Below, one piece after another: positions 47,926 through 56,849 of a stretch of 64,000 bases of DNA; position 1 is the first letter of the stretch, and each line of letters starts with the position of its first letter. The position numbers and the translations under genes were made by a program. Source of the stretch: Archangium lipolyticum (GTDB taxonomy: Bacteria; Myxococcota; Myxococcia; Myxococcales; Myxococcaceae). The notes below the pieces were generated by a model that saw only the letters and a program-made list of their open reading frames with translations, did not search any database and had not been told where the DNA came from. Location: the NCBI RefSeq assembly GCF_024623785.1, contig NZ_JANKBZ010000021.1, forward strand, positions 1 to 64,000, read 5' to 3'.

Positions 47926-49596
47926 TCAGGGCGTGCTGTCGGTGGCCATCGCCTTGTTCGTGCCAGCCTTCTGGGCGCTGGGAACGGGAGCTCCCTCCTT
48001 TATCCAACTCTCCACCACCTCGAGCTGTTCGGGATTCAAACCTCCGGCGGGCATGGGAGGGAGACCGGGTGTGGTGCCCTGGAGGCGCAGGTAGAGCTCG
48101 CTCTCGAGGTCGCGGGGAATGACGAAGGGTGAGTGCCCGGGGCGGGGCGCGAGCAACCGCTGCGCGTTGCCGATGTCATCGCAGCGCGCGAGGCGGAGGT
48201 TGCCGGCGTTGCCACCGGCGGCGCCGTGGCAGCTCGTGCAGAGCGGATCGATGATGTCGCGCTGGATTCGTGAGAACGAGTCGTCGCGCGTGGCGAGCTC
48301 GCGGCAGCGCGCATCCTGTTCGGCGTCCTTGCCAGGATTGACGGACAGCCCGGGCGAGGGGATGCCATCACCCTTCGAGGGATCGAAGAACAGACGCAGC
48401 ACGGTGCCGTTCTTGTCCTCGACGACGAAGATGGAGCCATCCCGGGCCACGCTCACGCCGACGGGAGCACCCAGGGGCTGGGTGCCCTTCTTGTACCAGC
48501 CCTTGATGATCTCGAAGGGCTCGCCGGTGGGCTTGCCAGTGGCATCGGTGGGGATGGCGACGAGCTTCTGCCCGAAGTCCCGGTACCCGTGGTACGTGAC
48601 GAGCAGCTTGCCCTTGTACCAGCCGGGGAACATGCCGCCGGAGTAGTACGCCATGCCAAGGGGTGCCACGTGGGCCGGCAGCTGGAGCGCGGGCTGGCGC
48701 ATGCGCGAGCAGTCGAAGCCCTTGAACTCGGGACTGGCCTTGTTGCCGTCGTAGCAATAGGGCCAGCCATAGTCCTGCCACGGGACGATGATGTTGAGCT
48801 CCTCGCGAGGCTCGGTGCGATCATCGAGGGTGCTGTCGGCCCTGTGGATGGAGTCGCGGGAGTTCTCGCCCTGGACGAACAGCCCCGACTCGGGGTGGAT
48901 GGCCATGGCCATGGAGTTGCGCAGCCCGACGGCGTAGTTCATCCACCGGGTGGCGGTGCGGTTGGGGCCGGTCAGGGCGTAGCGCCGGATGACGCCTCGC
49001 GCGGAAGGGCCTTGCGCCTCGGGACAGGTGCGGCGATCGGCATTGCGATAGCCTTTGGTGGGCTCGCAGTTGTCCGAGGCGGAGCCGAGATTGACATACA
49101 GGTAGCCTTGTTTGTCGAAGAGGATGGCCGTCAGGGGATGCCGCCCATCCGTGGGCAGATCGCCGACGACGGTCTCCCTCGTGGAGGCGGGATCGGCCGC
49201 ATCGGGGTCGAGGCGGATCACACGGGAGATCTCCCCGATGTAGAGCAGCCCATCGGGGCCGATGGCCGAGCCATGGGGGCGGTCGAGGCCATCGAGCAGC
49301 TTGCGCTTCACATACGTATGGGAGGAGGCGTCCGGGGTGAGACGCCAGAGCGAGCCCTTCCTGGGGACCCAGCCGCCCATGTCGACCACGACGAGGCTGC
49401 CATCGGCGAGGGCCGTCACCGTGCGGGGGAAGCGGAAGCCGTCGGCGACCACACCGACGCAGACGCCGCGAGGCGTGGTCACGTCGATGCTGGGGAGTCC
49501 ATCACAGCTCCCGGAGGGGGTGTATTTGCCTGTCTGGGCCAGGGCCCCCAGGGGAAGGGTTGCGAGCAGCAGTCCGAGGTGAAGCGACGTCTTCAT
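47926..49596 (-). CDS. Sorbosone/glucose dehydrogenase-like protein with C-terminal haem motif
   Basis: The product has 556 residues. The signal peptide ends ALAQTG. Residues about 40-410 form a six-bladed propeller of the PQQ-dependent sugar dehydrogenase (GSDH/L-sorbosone dehydrogenase) type, with blades such as RPHGSAIGPDGLLYIGE, IVPWQDYGWPYCYDG and APVGVSVARDGSIFVVED. Residues about 440-540 form a cytochrome c-like domain with the haem motif CTSCHG (about 450) and a distal Met candidate in PPMPAGG. It probably oxidises sugars or related alcohols in the periplasm and passes electrons through its own haem. The gene stands alone. Confidence 0.85.
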   Translation of the reverse strand: MKTSLHLGLLLATLPLGALAQTGKYTPSGSCDGLPSIDVTTPRGVCVGVVADGFRFPRTVTALADGSLVVVDMGGWVPRKGSLWRLTPDASSHTYVKRKLLDGLDRPHGSAIGPDGLLYIGEISRVIRLDPDAADPASTRETVVGDLPTDGRHPLTAILFDKQGYLYVNLGSASDNCEPTKGYRNADRRTCPEAQGPSARGVIRRYALTGPNRTATRWMNYAVGLRNSMAMAIHPESGLFVQGENSRDSIHRADSTLDDRTEPREELNIIVPWQDYGWPYCYDGNKASPEFKGFDCSRMRQPALQLPAHVAPLGMAYYSGGMFPGWYKGKLLVTYHGYRDFGQKLVAIPTDATGKPTGEPFEIIKGWYKKGTQPLGAPVGVSVARDGSIFVVEDKNGTVLRLFFDPSKGDGIPSPGLSVNPGKDAEQDARCRELATRDDSFSRIQRDIIDPLCTSCHGAAGGNAGNLRLARCDDIGNAQRLLAPRPGHSPFVIPRDLESELYLRLQGTTPGLPPMPAGGLNPEQLEVVESWIKEGAPVPSAQKAGTNKAMATDSTP

Positions 49597-49751
49597 GAGG
49601 TGGGCTCCCAGGGAGGGATACTATCCCGGAGGCACCCTCGATTTCCGTCCTGCAACGGACGTCCACCCCAGCCCGTACGTAGTTTTTCCGGTGGGAGGAG
49701 GGGCGAGGTCCGTTAGAACCGCCGCTCTCTGACGACACGGAGGAGGACGGA

Positions 49752-50309
49752 ATGGACCTCATCGGGCAGCTCTCGCAGCAACTGGGAGTGGACTCCAACC
49801 AGGCGCAGGGCCTCGCGGGCTCGTTGCTGAAGCTGGTGCAGGGCACCGTGAAGGAGAAGCTGGGCGCGCAGGCGGCGGATCAAATGGGGCAGGCCATTCC
49901 CGAGATGCAGGGGTGGGAACAGCAGGCGGCGCGGCAGGCCCCACAGGGTGGGTCCGGTGGCGGCGGGTTGCTGGGTGGGCTGGGCGGTCTCCTGGGTGGA
50001 CAGGGGCAGTCGGGTGGGGGCGGCGGTGGACTGATGGGCGCGCTGGGCGGGCTCGGAGGTCAGGCGGGCGAGGTGGCGGGCATCGTGGCGCTGTTGCAGC
50101 GCTTCAACATCGACGCCGGCAAGGCCTCGCTGGTGGCGCCGCTGCTGCTCAACTTCCTCAAGTCGCGGCTGGATCCGAAGCTGGTGAGCGGCATCCTCAC
50201 GGTGATGCCGATGCTCGCCAACCTGGGCGGCGGTGGAAACACGCCGGAGGGGGGCGGCTCCCAGGGCGGCGGAGGTCTGGGTGGACTCCTGGGCGGCCTC
50301 ATCCGCTGA
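49752..50309 (+). CDS. DUF2780 (VcgC/VcgE-like) protein
   Basis: A strong AGGAGG site precedes the ATG. The product has 185 residues. Residues 1-50 (MDLIGQLSQQLGVDSNQAQG) and 95-155 (a helical pair ending LVSGILTVMPML) match the DUF2780 family, separated and followed by long Gly-rich linkers. No signal peptide is seen. The Gly-rich runs make it highly repetitive at the DNA level. Function in this family is not established. Confidence 0.82.
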   Translation: MDLIGQLSQQLGVDSNQAQGLAGSLLKLVQGTVKEKLGAQAADQMGQAIPEMQGWEQQAARQAPQGGSGGGGLLGGLGGLLGGQGQSGGGGGGLMGALGGLGGQAGEVAGIVALLQRFNIDAGKASLVAPLLLNFLKSRLDPKLVSGILTVMPMLANLGGGGNTPEGGGSQGGGGLGGLLGGLIR

Positions 50310-50385
50310 GGCCTTGCCTGAAGCGAGGGGGCCCCTCCGCCGGAGCTCGCGCGGAAGGGCGCCCATGGTCCTACGGAAGCATCAC

Positions 50386-51264
50386 TCAGAACAGCGTGTA
50401 CACGCGGATCTGGCTCTCTCCACCCTTGGGAGGAACCGCGCCATGGTACTGGCCCAGGAAGGTCCCGCTGACCGTGTAGTACCCGTCCGCGACGGAGGAC
50501 CCGCTGTTGTTCTTGAACGACCACGACCCGGTCAGCTCGAGCGACTCGCCAGGGGCGAGCACGAGCTGCGCCGGCGTCTGGTTGAAGGTCTTGCCATGGG
50601 ACCAGGTCCACACGGTCTGCCCGCTGGAATTCCTGGCACCGAAGTCATGGAGCTGCTCGGTCGGAGAGGTGATCGTCACCGGGTAGGTCGCGATGTTGGT
50701 GAGCGTCAGGACCAGACGGGCCGACGACGACGAGAGCCGCGAGTACTGGCTCTTGTCGGTGGAGAACGTCACCTGGAGGGGATCCGGGGTGAACAGGACG
50801 ACATCCTGCGTGGCCACCTTGGGACCGCTCCGTCCCAGGTACTGGCCCAGGAAGGTGCCGCTGAGGGTGAGGGTGCCGTCGAACACGCCGCTCCCCGCGT
50901 CATCGACGAAGCCCCAGGTCTCCTGTGCCCGCCAGATCTCACCCGGAGCCAGCGTCCTGCTGGACGAGCCCGGGTCGAAGGACTTGCCATGGGACCAGGT
51001 CCACACGGTGGTGCCATTGGCGTCACGCGCCGCGAAGTCATACCGCTGTCCATTGCTGAACGAGACGGTCACGGGCAGGAGGGAGGTGTTCTTCACCTCC
51101 AGGGTCAGGGTCGCCTGCTCACCGCGCTCATAGTTGCTCTTGTCGGCCGTGAGGCTCACCGACAGGGGGTCGGCGAGCGCCGGGAACGCAGGGGCGAGAG
51201 AGAGCACCAGCGCGAGGCTCCACACCGGCAGCCATGATGCAATCCACGATGTTCCAATCCGCAT
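50386..51264 (-). CDS. Exported protein with two BsuPI-like domains
   Basis: The product has 292 residues. The signal peptide ends FPALAD (about residue 32). Two homologous beta-sandwich repeats follow (about 33-150 and 165-290), each with the BsuPI signature of SADKS-Y-RG early, YDFAARDANGTTVWTWSHGK or HDFGARNSSGQTVWTWSHGK in the middle, and LSGTFLGQY near the end. BsuPI is an intracellular proteinase inhibitor of Bacillus, but exported multi-domain relatives are often adhesive or of unknown role. The near-identity of the two repeats suggests a fairly recent duplication. Confidence 0.82.
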   Translation of the reverse strand: MRIGTSWIASWLPVWSLALVLSLAPAFPALADPLSVSLTADKSNYERGEQATLTLEVKNTSLLPVTVSFSNGQRYDFAARDANGTTVWTWSHGKSFDPGSSSRTLAPGEIWRAQETWGFVDDAGSGVFDGTLTLSGTFLGQYLGRSGPKVATQDVVLFTPDPLQVTFSTDKSQYSRLSSSSARLVLTLTNIATYPVTITSPTEQLHDFGARNSSGQTVWTWSHGKTFNQTPAQLVLAPGESLELTGSWSFKNNSGSSVADGYYTVSGTFLGQYHGAVPPKGGESQIRVYTLF

Positions 51265-51381
51265 GAGGTCGGGGCTCCATTCAGCAGGGGGGAATGCTGC
51301 TATCTGTTGTTGTTGTCGTTGGTTCTGAATGGATCAGCTTCTGAGAAAAAAGGTCGTTACATCCCGAGCGTGGATGTGAAG

Positions 51382-53505
51382 ATGGCCGGCGGATTCGGCA
51401 TGAGGAGCACCGTGGGAGAACTTCCACAGCACGCACAGTCAATCATCGCGGAGGAGGAGGCACTCCTCGGTCGCGTGCTCGCGTCATTGGAGGCCGCGAG
51501 GCAGCGGGGCGACAGCCGTCATCAGGAGACGCAAGGGCTCGTCGCCCAGTTGCAGGTGCTGCGTGACGAGGCGGCCACCGCACCGGTGGCGGATCTCCCG
51601 CACCTGCTCCATCAGATGAACCAGGCGCGCGCCCTCCTGGAGCGCCAGGGGACGACCGTGCTGCCGGAGGCCAACGCCCCGTACTTCGCGCACCTGCGCG
51701 TGGATGGGCCCGCGGGCATCCGGGACTACCTGCTGGGCCGCACCAGCTTCGCCGACGCGTCCGCCGACGTCCGCATCATCGACTGGCGCTTCGCCCCGGT
51801 GGCCCGCGTCTTCTACCGCTATGGAGAGGGCGACTCGTACGAGGAGTGGTTCGGCGAGCGGCTCTCCGAGGGCACCGTCGAGGTGCGGCGGCTCGTCGTC
51901 ATCGAGCGCGGGCGGCTGACGCGCATCCAGTCCGGCACGCTCGTGCTGGCGCGCACGCCCGAGGGGACCTGGCGGCTGTTGGGCTCGGGACCTTCCTCCC
52001 TGCTCGCGGGCGGCTCGGGGACGGCGGTGCGGCCGGGTCAGCTCGGAGTGGGGGAGGGGGCCTCGGGGCGCGAGGGGGCACTCGACGTGACGGCGATGCT
52101 CGACGCCGAGCAGTTCGAGGCCGTGAGCGTGGCCGCGGACCAGCCGCTGCTCGTGCTGGGGAGCGCGGGCAGCGGGAAGACCACGGTGGCCCTCCACCGG
52201 CTCGCGAAGATCGCCTTCGACGACCACGCGCGCTACCCCGAGTCGCGGATGAAGGTCATCGTCCCCGAGGAGGGGCTGGCGAGGCTCTCCCGGCGCCTGC
52301 TCGCGCCACTGGGGCTGGACAAGGTCTCCGTCGAGACGCTCGACTCCTGGGCCGCCATGGCCGCGCGCATTTCGTTCGGCGCCAAGGCCATCAAGCTGTG
52401 GGAGGACACGCCACCGCTCGTCGCGAAGCTCAAGCGGCATCCGGCCCTGCGCCTCTCGCTCGCGGCCCGGCTGGGAGTGCTCAAGTCCTCCGTCACCACC
52501 CTGCCGCCCTTGCGCAAGCGGCTCGCCGAGGTCTTCACCGACCGGCGCTTCCTGGAGGGCGTGGTCTCCCGCTCGAATGGGGACCTGCCGCTCACCGCCG
52601 TCGACGAGACGGTGCGGCACACGATGCTGCAGATCGCCACGCCGCTCTCGCAAGAGCTCGAGGGCGTGGACCCCGAGCGACTCCAGACGCTCGACGGCAA
52701 GTCCCTGGAGAGCGACACGCCCGACGCGCTCGCCGGTACCCTGGACCTGGAGGATCTGCCGCTGTTGCTGTTCCTGCGCTTCCAGGGAGGCAACCTGGGC
52801 GCCGTGGGCCGGCTGGTGCATGTCGTGCTCGACGAGACCGAGGACTTCTCCCTCTTCGAGCTGTTCGTGGTGGGCAAGCTGCTGGGCGAGGCCCGGAGCT
52901 GCACGCTGGCGGGCGACGAGATGCAGCAGACCTCGACGAGCTTCGCGGGGTGGCCCGCGGTGCTCTCGGAGCTCGGCATCCGCGACGCGGCCACGTGCCG
53001 GCTCCAGGTGTCCTACCGCTGCCCCAGGCCGGTGACCGAGCTGGCGCGCAAGGTGTTGGGCACGCAGGCCACCACGGCGGTGCCCCAGGCGGGCCGCGAA
53101 GGAGCGCCCGTGGGGTTCCACCACTTCCCGGACGAGGCCCAGGCCCACCTCTTCATCGGCGAGGCGCTGCGCGACCTGCTGGAGCGCGAGCCCCACGCGT
53201 CCGTCGCCGTCATCGCCAGCGGCCCCGACCAGGCGCGCGCCTTCCACCGCGTCGTCGCGGACATGTCCTGGGCCCGTCTCGTGCTGGAGGGAGACTTCTC
53301 CTTCGAGCCGGGCGTCGACGTGACGGATGTGGACAACGTCAAGGGGCTCGAGTTCGACTACGTCGTCATCCCGGACGCGACGGCGCGGGCCTATCCGGCT
53401 CATGACGAGGCACGTCGCAGGCTGCACATCGCCATCACCCGGACCTCCCATCAGCTCTGGATTGTCTCGTCGGCGGTCCGCTCGCCCCTGCTCGCTGAAG
53501 CGTGA
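51382..53505 (+). CDS. HelD-like UvrD-family helicase/ATPase
   Basis: The start MAGGFG is chosen by the beginning of family-like sequence; a frame 25 codons longer and an ATG six codons later are alternatives. The product has about 707 residues. An N-terminal coiled-coil-like arm (20-95) precedes a split superfamily 1 helicase core: Walker A GSAGSGKTT (about 257), Walker B VVLDETEDF (about 492), motif IV VSYRCPRPV and C-terminal NVKGLEFDYVVI plus IAITRTSHQLW. The arm-core layout resembles HelD, which frees stalled RNA polymerase. A DNA-repair helicase role is the alternative. Confidence 0.85.
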   Translation: MAGGFGMRSTVGELPQHAQSIIAEEEALLGRVLASLEAARQRGDSRHQETQGLVAQLQVLRDEAATAPVADLPHLLHQMNQARALLERQGTTVLPEANAPYFAHLRVDGPAGIRDYLLGRTSFADASADVRIIDWRFAPVARVFYRYGEGDSYEEWFGERLSEGTVEVRRLVVIERGRLTRIQSGTLVLARTPEGTWRLLGSGPSSLLAGGSGTAVRPGQLGVGEGASGREGALDVTAMLDAEQFEAVSVAADQPLLVLGSAGSGKTTVALHRLAKIAFDDHARYPESRMKVIVPEEGLARLSRRLLAPLGLDKVSVETLDSWAAMAARISFGAKAIKLWEDTPPLVAKLKRHPALRLSLAARLGVLKSSVTTLPPLRKRLAEVFTDRRFLEGVVSRSNGDLPLTAVDETVRHTMLQIATPLSQELEGVDPERLQTLDGKSLESDTPDALAGTLDLEDLPLLLFLRFQGGNLGAVGRLVHVVLDETEDFSLFELFVVGKLLGEARSCTLAGDEMQQTSTSFAGWPAVLSELGIRDAATCRLQVSYRCPRPVTELARKVLGTQATTAVPQAGREGAPVGFHHFPDEAQAHLFIGEALRDLLEREPHASVAVIASGPDQARAFHRVVADMSWARLVLEGDFSFEPGVDVTDVDNVKGLEFDYVVIPDATARAYPAHDEARRRLHIAITRTSHQLWIVSSAVRSPLLAEA

Positions 53506-53575
53506 GGAGCGCCGGGGGAAGAGCCGCGTGGCCAGCGTGACCGGCCCTGGACGGTCGTGGCAGAATGAGGAACTG

Positions 53576-54172
53576 ATGGAACAGCGTGCCCAGCTGTTGT
53601 CACGGCTGTCGAGGTGCCGTCCGGACCATCAGGTCCCCGGAGTGTTCCTCGAGGCGGTTCTCGCGTCGGCCGATGCCCGGGGGGCCGAGGTGGGCGAGCT
53701 CGCGCGGCGCCAGCTCGGTGACGTGGGCCGGCTGGTGGAGAACTACCGCTACCCGGTGGCCTGGATGCTGAGGATGCTCGACGTCATCGGGCAGGCCGCG
53801 GAGGCCAGCGGCGAGTCCTACGGCGAGGCACTCTTCCGGGCCGGCCAGGATGCGGGCCTCGCCTACGTCCGGAGCACCGTGGGCCGGGTGCGGATCCTCG
53901 GAGCCATGACGGCGGGCATGCACCGCACCCTGGAGGGCATCCCCGGCGCGGCCTCGGTGGCGGTCACCTTCGGCGAGCACTCCTACCGCCGGCTGAGCCC
54001 CAACTCCGGAGAGCTCGTCTTCACGCAGGACCTGATTGGCCTCGCCTGGAACGCCGGCATCGTGCTGTCCAGCACCACCGCCGCCCTGGCGATGGGTCCG
54101 GATGAGCTGAAGATCGAGGGCATCCCGACGGACGAGGATGCCAGCAGCTTCCTCCTCCGCCTCAACTGGTAG
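53576..54172 (+). CDS. DUF2378 (TIGR02265) myxobacterial protein
   Basis: GAGGAA lies six bases before the ATG. The product has 198 residues. The whole length matches the myxobacterial TIGR02265 family of about 180-200 residues, with conserved SYGEALFRAGQDAG and the C-terminal VTFGEHSYRRL region. These proteins are almost confined to myxobacteria, occur in many copies per genome and have no assigned function; heme-NO-binding-like folds have been suggested for similar sizes, but I see no haem-ligand pattern. It starts 70 nt after the HelD-like gene on the same strand. Confidence 0.8.
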   Translation: MEQRAQLLSRLSRCRPDHQVPGVFLEAVLASADARGAEVGELARRQLGDVGRLVENYRYPVAWMLRMLDVIGQAAEASGESYGEALFRAGQDAGLAYVRSTVGRVRILGAMTAGMHRTLEGIPGAASVAVTFGEHSYRRLSPNSGELVFTQDLIGLAWNAGIVLSSTTAALAMGPDELKIEGIPTDEDASSFLLRLNW

Positions 54173-54410
54173 TTCCCAGCCCTCTCTGGCAAGACAGGGA
54201 TTGGTCTCGCGCGGTGTGCGGAGGCTGCCCGCATTCCCTGACAGCCCTGGCGTCCCAGTGCGGCGGGAGTGATGCTTTTCCATGACAAGCGCAATCCGGC
54301 GGAGGGAACAATGACTTTCAGTCTGGTGCTTGACGGGGAATGGTGGGGCGTGTTTCTTGATGCCTGAGAGCGATTGGGAGCCTCGCGCGTGTGACAGCAG
54401 GGGGAATGCC

Positions 54411-56489
54411 ATGCAGGGAAGCACGGAAAGGCTATCGGTCACCGGTCCGTACTCGGGGTACTCGCTCCATGGTCCGGATGGCATCCAGGTGGTTCTGCCC
54501 GAGCAGGGACTGGTGCTGGGCCGGGCGACGCTGCTGAGCCCCACGGCGGTGTGGGCCCTCTCCGGGAGCGTGGCGGACGCGCTGATGCACGAGCGGACGC
54601 TGCGGGTGTGTCTGGACGCGGGCGGGACGGCCATCGGTCCCCTGGTGGGGGAGGCCCGGTGGAGCGATGCCGGGGGGCGGGGCACCGCGTTGGGCATCCA
54701 GCTCGTGGGGGTCTCCCCGGAGCAGGGGCGGCAAATCCTGTCATTGCTGGATGACGCGGTCCTCCGCGGCAGCGCCGAGCCCGAGGCCTCGCCCCTGCCG
54801 GTACAGGAGGAAGTCTCCGGAGGCGAGCGCATCGAGTCCATCCTCACGGCCATCGCCGCCATGAGCAACAAGGGCGTGCTGCGCCGGCCGGGCCGGACGG
54901 TGCGGGTGGTGTTGGAGCGCCTGGACGCCGAGGCGGGTCTGCTGCATTGGCGATGTTCCGAGCCGGGGGCCGAGTGGGGCGAGCCGCCCTATGAGCTCGA
55001 GGTGACGGGTTACAACTCGGCCTACCGGATGCGCCTGGCGGGGCCGGTGGCCGGAGGGGAGCGGCTGGTGACCCGGCTGCCCGAGCGGTTGTGGCGCGTG
55101 CGTCACCGCTGGCACCGCCGCGTGCCGGCGCCCCCGGGCCTGCGGGCCCGCTTCGATCATCCGCTCTGGAAGGAATTGGGCCGGCGCGAGCGGGAGCTCG
55201 TCGACCTCTCCTTCTCCGGACTGGCCCTGCGTGGTGGGAGCGATGACCTGGTCTTCCCGGGGCTCTTCCTGCCCCTCGAGGTGGAGACGGCTGACGGCGA
55301 ATCCATCTACCTGAGCGGAGAGGTGCGTCACGTCTCGTCCGCGCGGGGCGACGGGCAGCGGGTGTTCGGTCTGGCGGTCCGGCCGATGACGGAGCGGGAC
55401 GCGGTGGAGTGGACGCGCCTCGTCTCGCGGTCGCTCTGTCCCAGTACGCGTACCAGCGAGGAACTGCTCGAACCGCTGTGGGAGCTGTACGGCGCGTCGG
55501 GCTACTTCGCGCTGGTGGGCAGGCACTCCGAGCACTTCTCCGAGCTCCGCCGGAGCTTCATCGACCTGGGCAGGCGGGCGGCGCAACTGCCACAGCTCTT
55601 CTGCCAGACGGTGTGGCCCTCGGAGCGGGGCGTGGAGGCGTCGCTCTCCTCGCTGAAGCCCTACCGTTACGCCTGGATGCTGCACCAGCTCGGGCGGCGG
55701 CCCGGGCGGCCGGACAACGTGCCGCACGTGCCGGGGCAGATCCTCCGTGACACGTATCTGCGCACGCTGGAGCACTCGCAGGGCGACCCCGCGTTCCGGT
55801 GGATGTTCTGCTACGCCGAGTCCACCGTGCCGTGGATGTACCGGACGCACCTGCGTTTCGCCCAGCGGATGCAGGACGGCGGGCAGTCGTTGGTGATGCC
55901 GCTGCGGATGATGGACGTGGAGTGCGGCGAGCCGAGCGGACAGCCGCGGGAGGACCTGGACATCGGGCCCGCGTCGATTGGCGAGAAGTACCTGCTGGCC
56001 GGCCAGATCGCCCGCACCCGCCCGGCCTGCTACGTCGAGGCGCTGGACTTCACCCGCGACCGGCTGGAGTTGTGGGGCGTGTCCCGGCTCTGGCAGGAGG
56101 CGGGGCTGGAGCGGGAGCGGCGGATCCTCGTGGCGCGCCGTCAGGGCGTGCCCCTGGCCGCGCTGGTGCTCGAGCTGGGTCATCCCGGGACGAGCCTCAT
56201 CCGGCTGCTGGATGCCGCGCGCCTGTTCCCGCTGTCCCGGGACGGGCGGAGCGCCTACGTGGCGTTGCTGGACGAGGCGCGCCGCTGGTTCGCGCTCCGG
56301 GGGCGAAGCTCCTTCGTCTACCTGTGCGAGGACGGTGGCGAGTACGCGAAGGCGGCCCGGTTGCACGACGACCCCGAGGCGCAGCCCTGCCTGTGGATCA
56401 TCTCCGCATCCCTCGTCCCCGAGTTCCTGGAACACATTCACGAGCAGTCAATCGGCGCTTCCCAGCGGAGCACCTCTCACCACGCGTGA
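54411..56489 (+). CDS. PilZ-domain protein with large unassigned C-terminal region
   Basis: The start MQGSTERLS has GGGGGAA six bases ahead; an ATG 27 codons upstream lacks support. The product has 692 residues. Residues 15-115 form a PilZ-like barrel of lower conservation. Residues about 225-340 are a better PilZ domain: basic RVRHRWHRRVPAP before the barrel and DLSFSGLALRGG as the D-x-S-x-x-G motif, which together bind cyclic di-GMP. Residues 350-690 are alpha/beta with FCYAESTVPWMY and GEKYLLAGQIARTRPACYVEAL, loosely like an N-acyltransferase fold. No membrane segment. It is probably a cyclic di-GMP effector. Confidence 0.75.
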   Translation: MQGSTERLSVTGPYSGYSLHGPDGIQVVLPEQGLVLGRATLLSPTAVWALSGSVADALMHERTLRVCLDAGGTAIGPLVGEARWSDAGGRGTALGIQLVGVSPEQGRQILSLLDDAVLRGSAEPEASPLPVQEEVSGGERIESILTAIAAMSNKGVLRRPGRTVRVVLERLDAEAGLLHWRCSEPGAEWGEPPYELEVTGYNSAYRMRLAGPVAGGERLVTRLPERLWRVRHRWHRRVPAPPGLRARFDHPLWKELGRRERELVDLSFSGLALRGGSDDLVFPGLFLPLEVETADGESIYLSGEVRHVSSARGDGQRVFGLAVRPMTERDAVEWTRLVSRSLCPSTRTSEELLEPLWELYGASGYFALVGRHSEHFSELRRSFIDLGRRAAQLPQLFCQTVWPSERGVEASLSSLKPYRYAWMLHQLGRRPGRPDNVPHVPGQILRDTYLRTLEHSQGDPAFRWMFCYAESTVPWMYRTHLRFAQRMQDGGQSLVMPLRMMDVECGEPSGQPREDLDIGPASIGEKYLLAGQIARTRPACYVEALDFTRDRLELWGVSRLWQEAGLERERRILVARRQGVPLAALVLELGHPGTSLIRLLDAARLFPLSRDGRSAYVALLDEARRWFALRGRSSFVYLCEDGGEYAKAARLHDDPEAQPCLWIISASLVPEFLEHIHEQSIGASQRSTSHHA

Positions 56490-56849
56490 GCTCTCCGGAT
56501 GAACCGTGCTGGGCACAGCCGTCTGTGACTGGCAACGAATTTCGACTCGCGCGCCTCTCCCTGCCGTGACGCTCGTCACCTTGCTCCTCGCGCGAGCTTC
56601 GACGCGTTGTGTTGATTGAGTGACAAAAGTGGGGGATGATCTTTGGCACCTCAAACGTCCGCGAGTCGCGGACGGCTGAAGGAGTCAAAGACACACACGC
56701 TGGTGCAATCCCTCTCGGCAACCGGGGTCGAACCCTGGTTGGCGCAACGGGGGAGCCGCGTCTCGCAGATACCTGAACCCTCATCCACCGGCCGCCGCGC
56801 GGTCCGGAACCACTCGTCGTCCGTCGACATTTCCTGGAGAGCCCCTGTC
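56490..56849 (+). other. 360-nt intergenic region with candidate promoter and structured leader
   Basis: No gene is supported here. A candidate promoter lies at 56612-56640: TTGATT, 17-nt spacer, GATGAT. The roughly 200 nt from there to the lyase start could form a structured mRNA leader: a 10-bp hairpin (CAACCGGGGT / ACCCTGGTTG, 56719-56741, triloop CGA) is flanked by the repeats TGGTGCAA (56701-56708) and TGGCGCAA (56740-56747), followed by GCAGATACCTGAACC (56765-56779). The layout recalls a riboswitch but fits no class I can name with confidence. Confidence 0.4.

Noticed and set aside
56720-56740. Resemblance of the hairpin to a tRNA T-arm
   Set aside because: The loop is three bases, not seven, and no acceptor, D or anticodon arm can be built around it.
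56643-56849. N-terminal extension of the polysaccharide lyase by 69 codons
   Set aside because: The extension is not protein-like and would bury the lipoprotein signal peptide, which starts properly at 56850.
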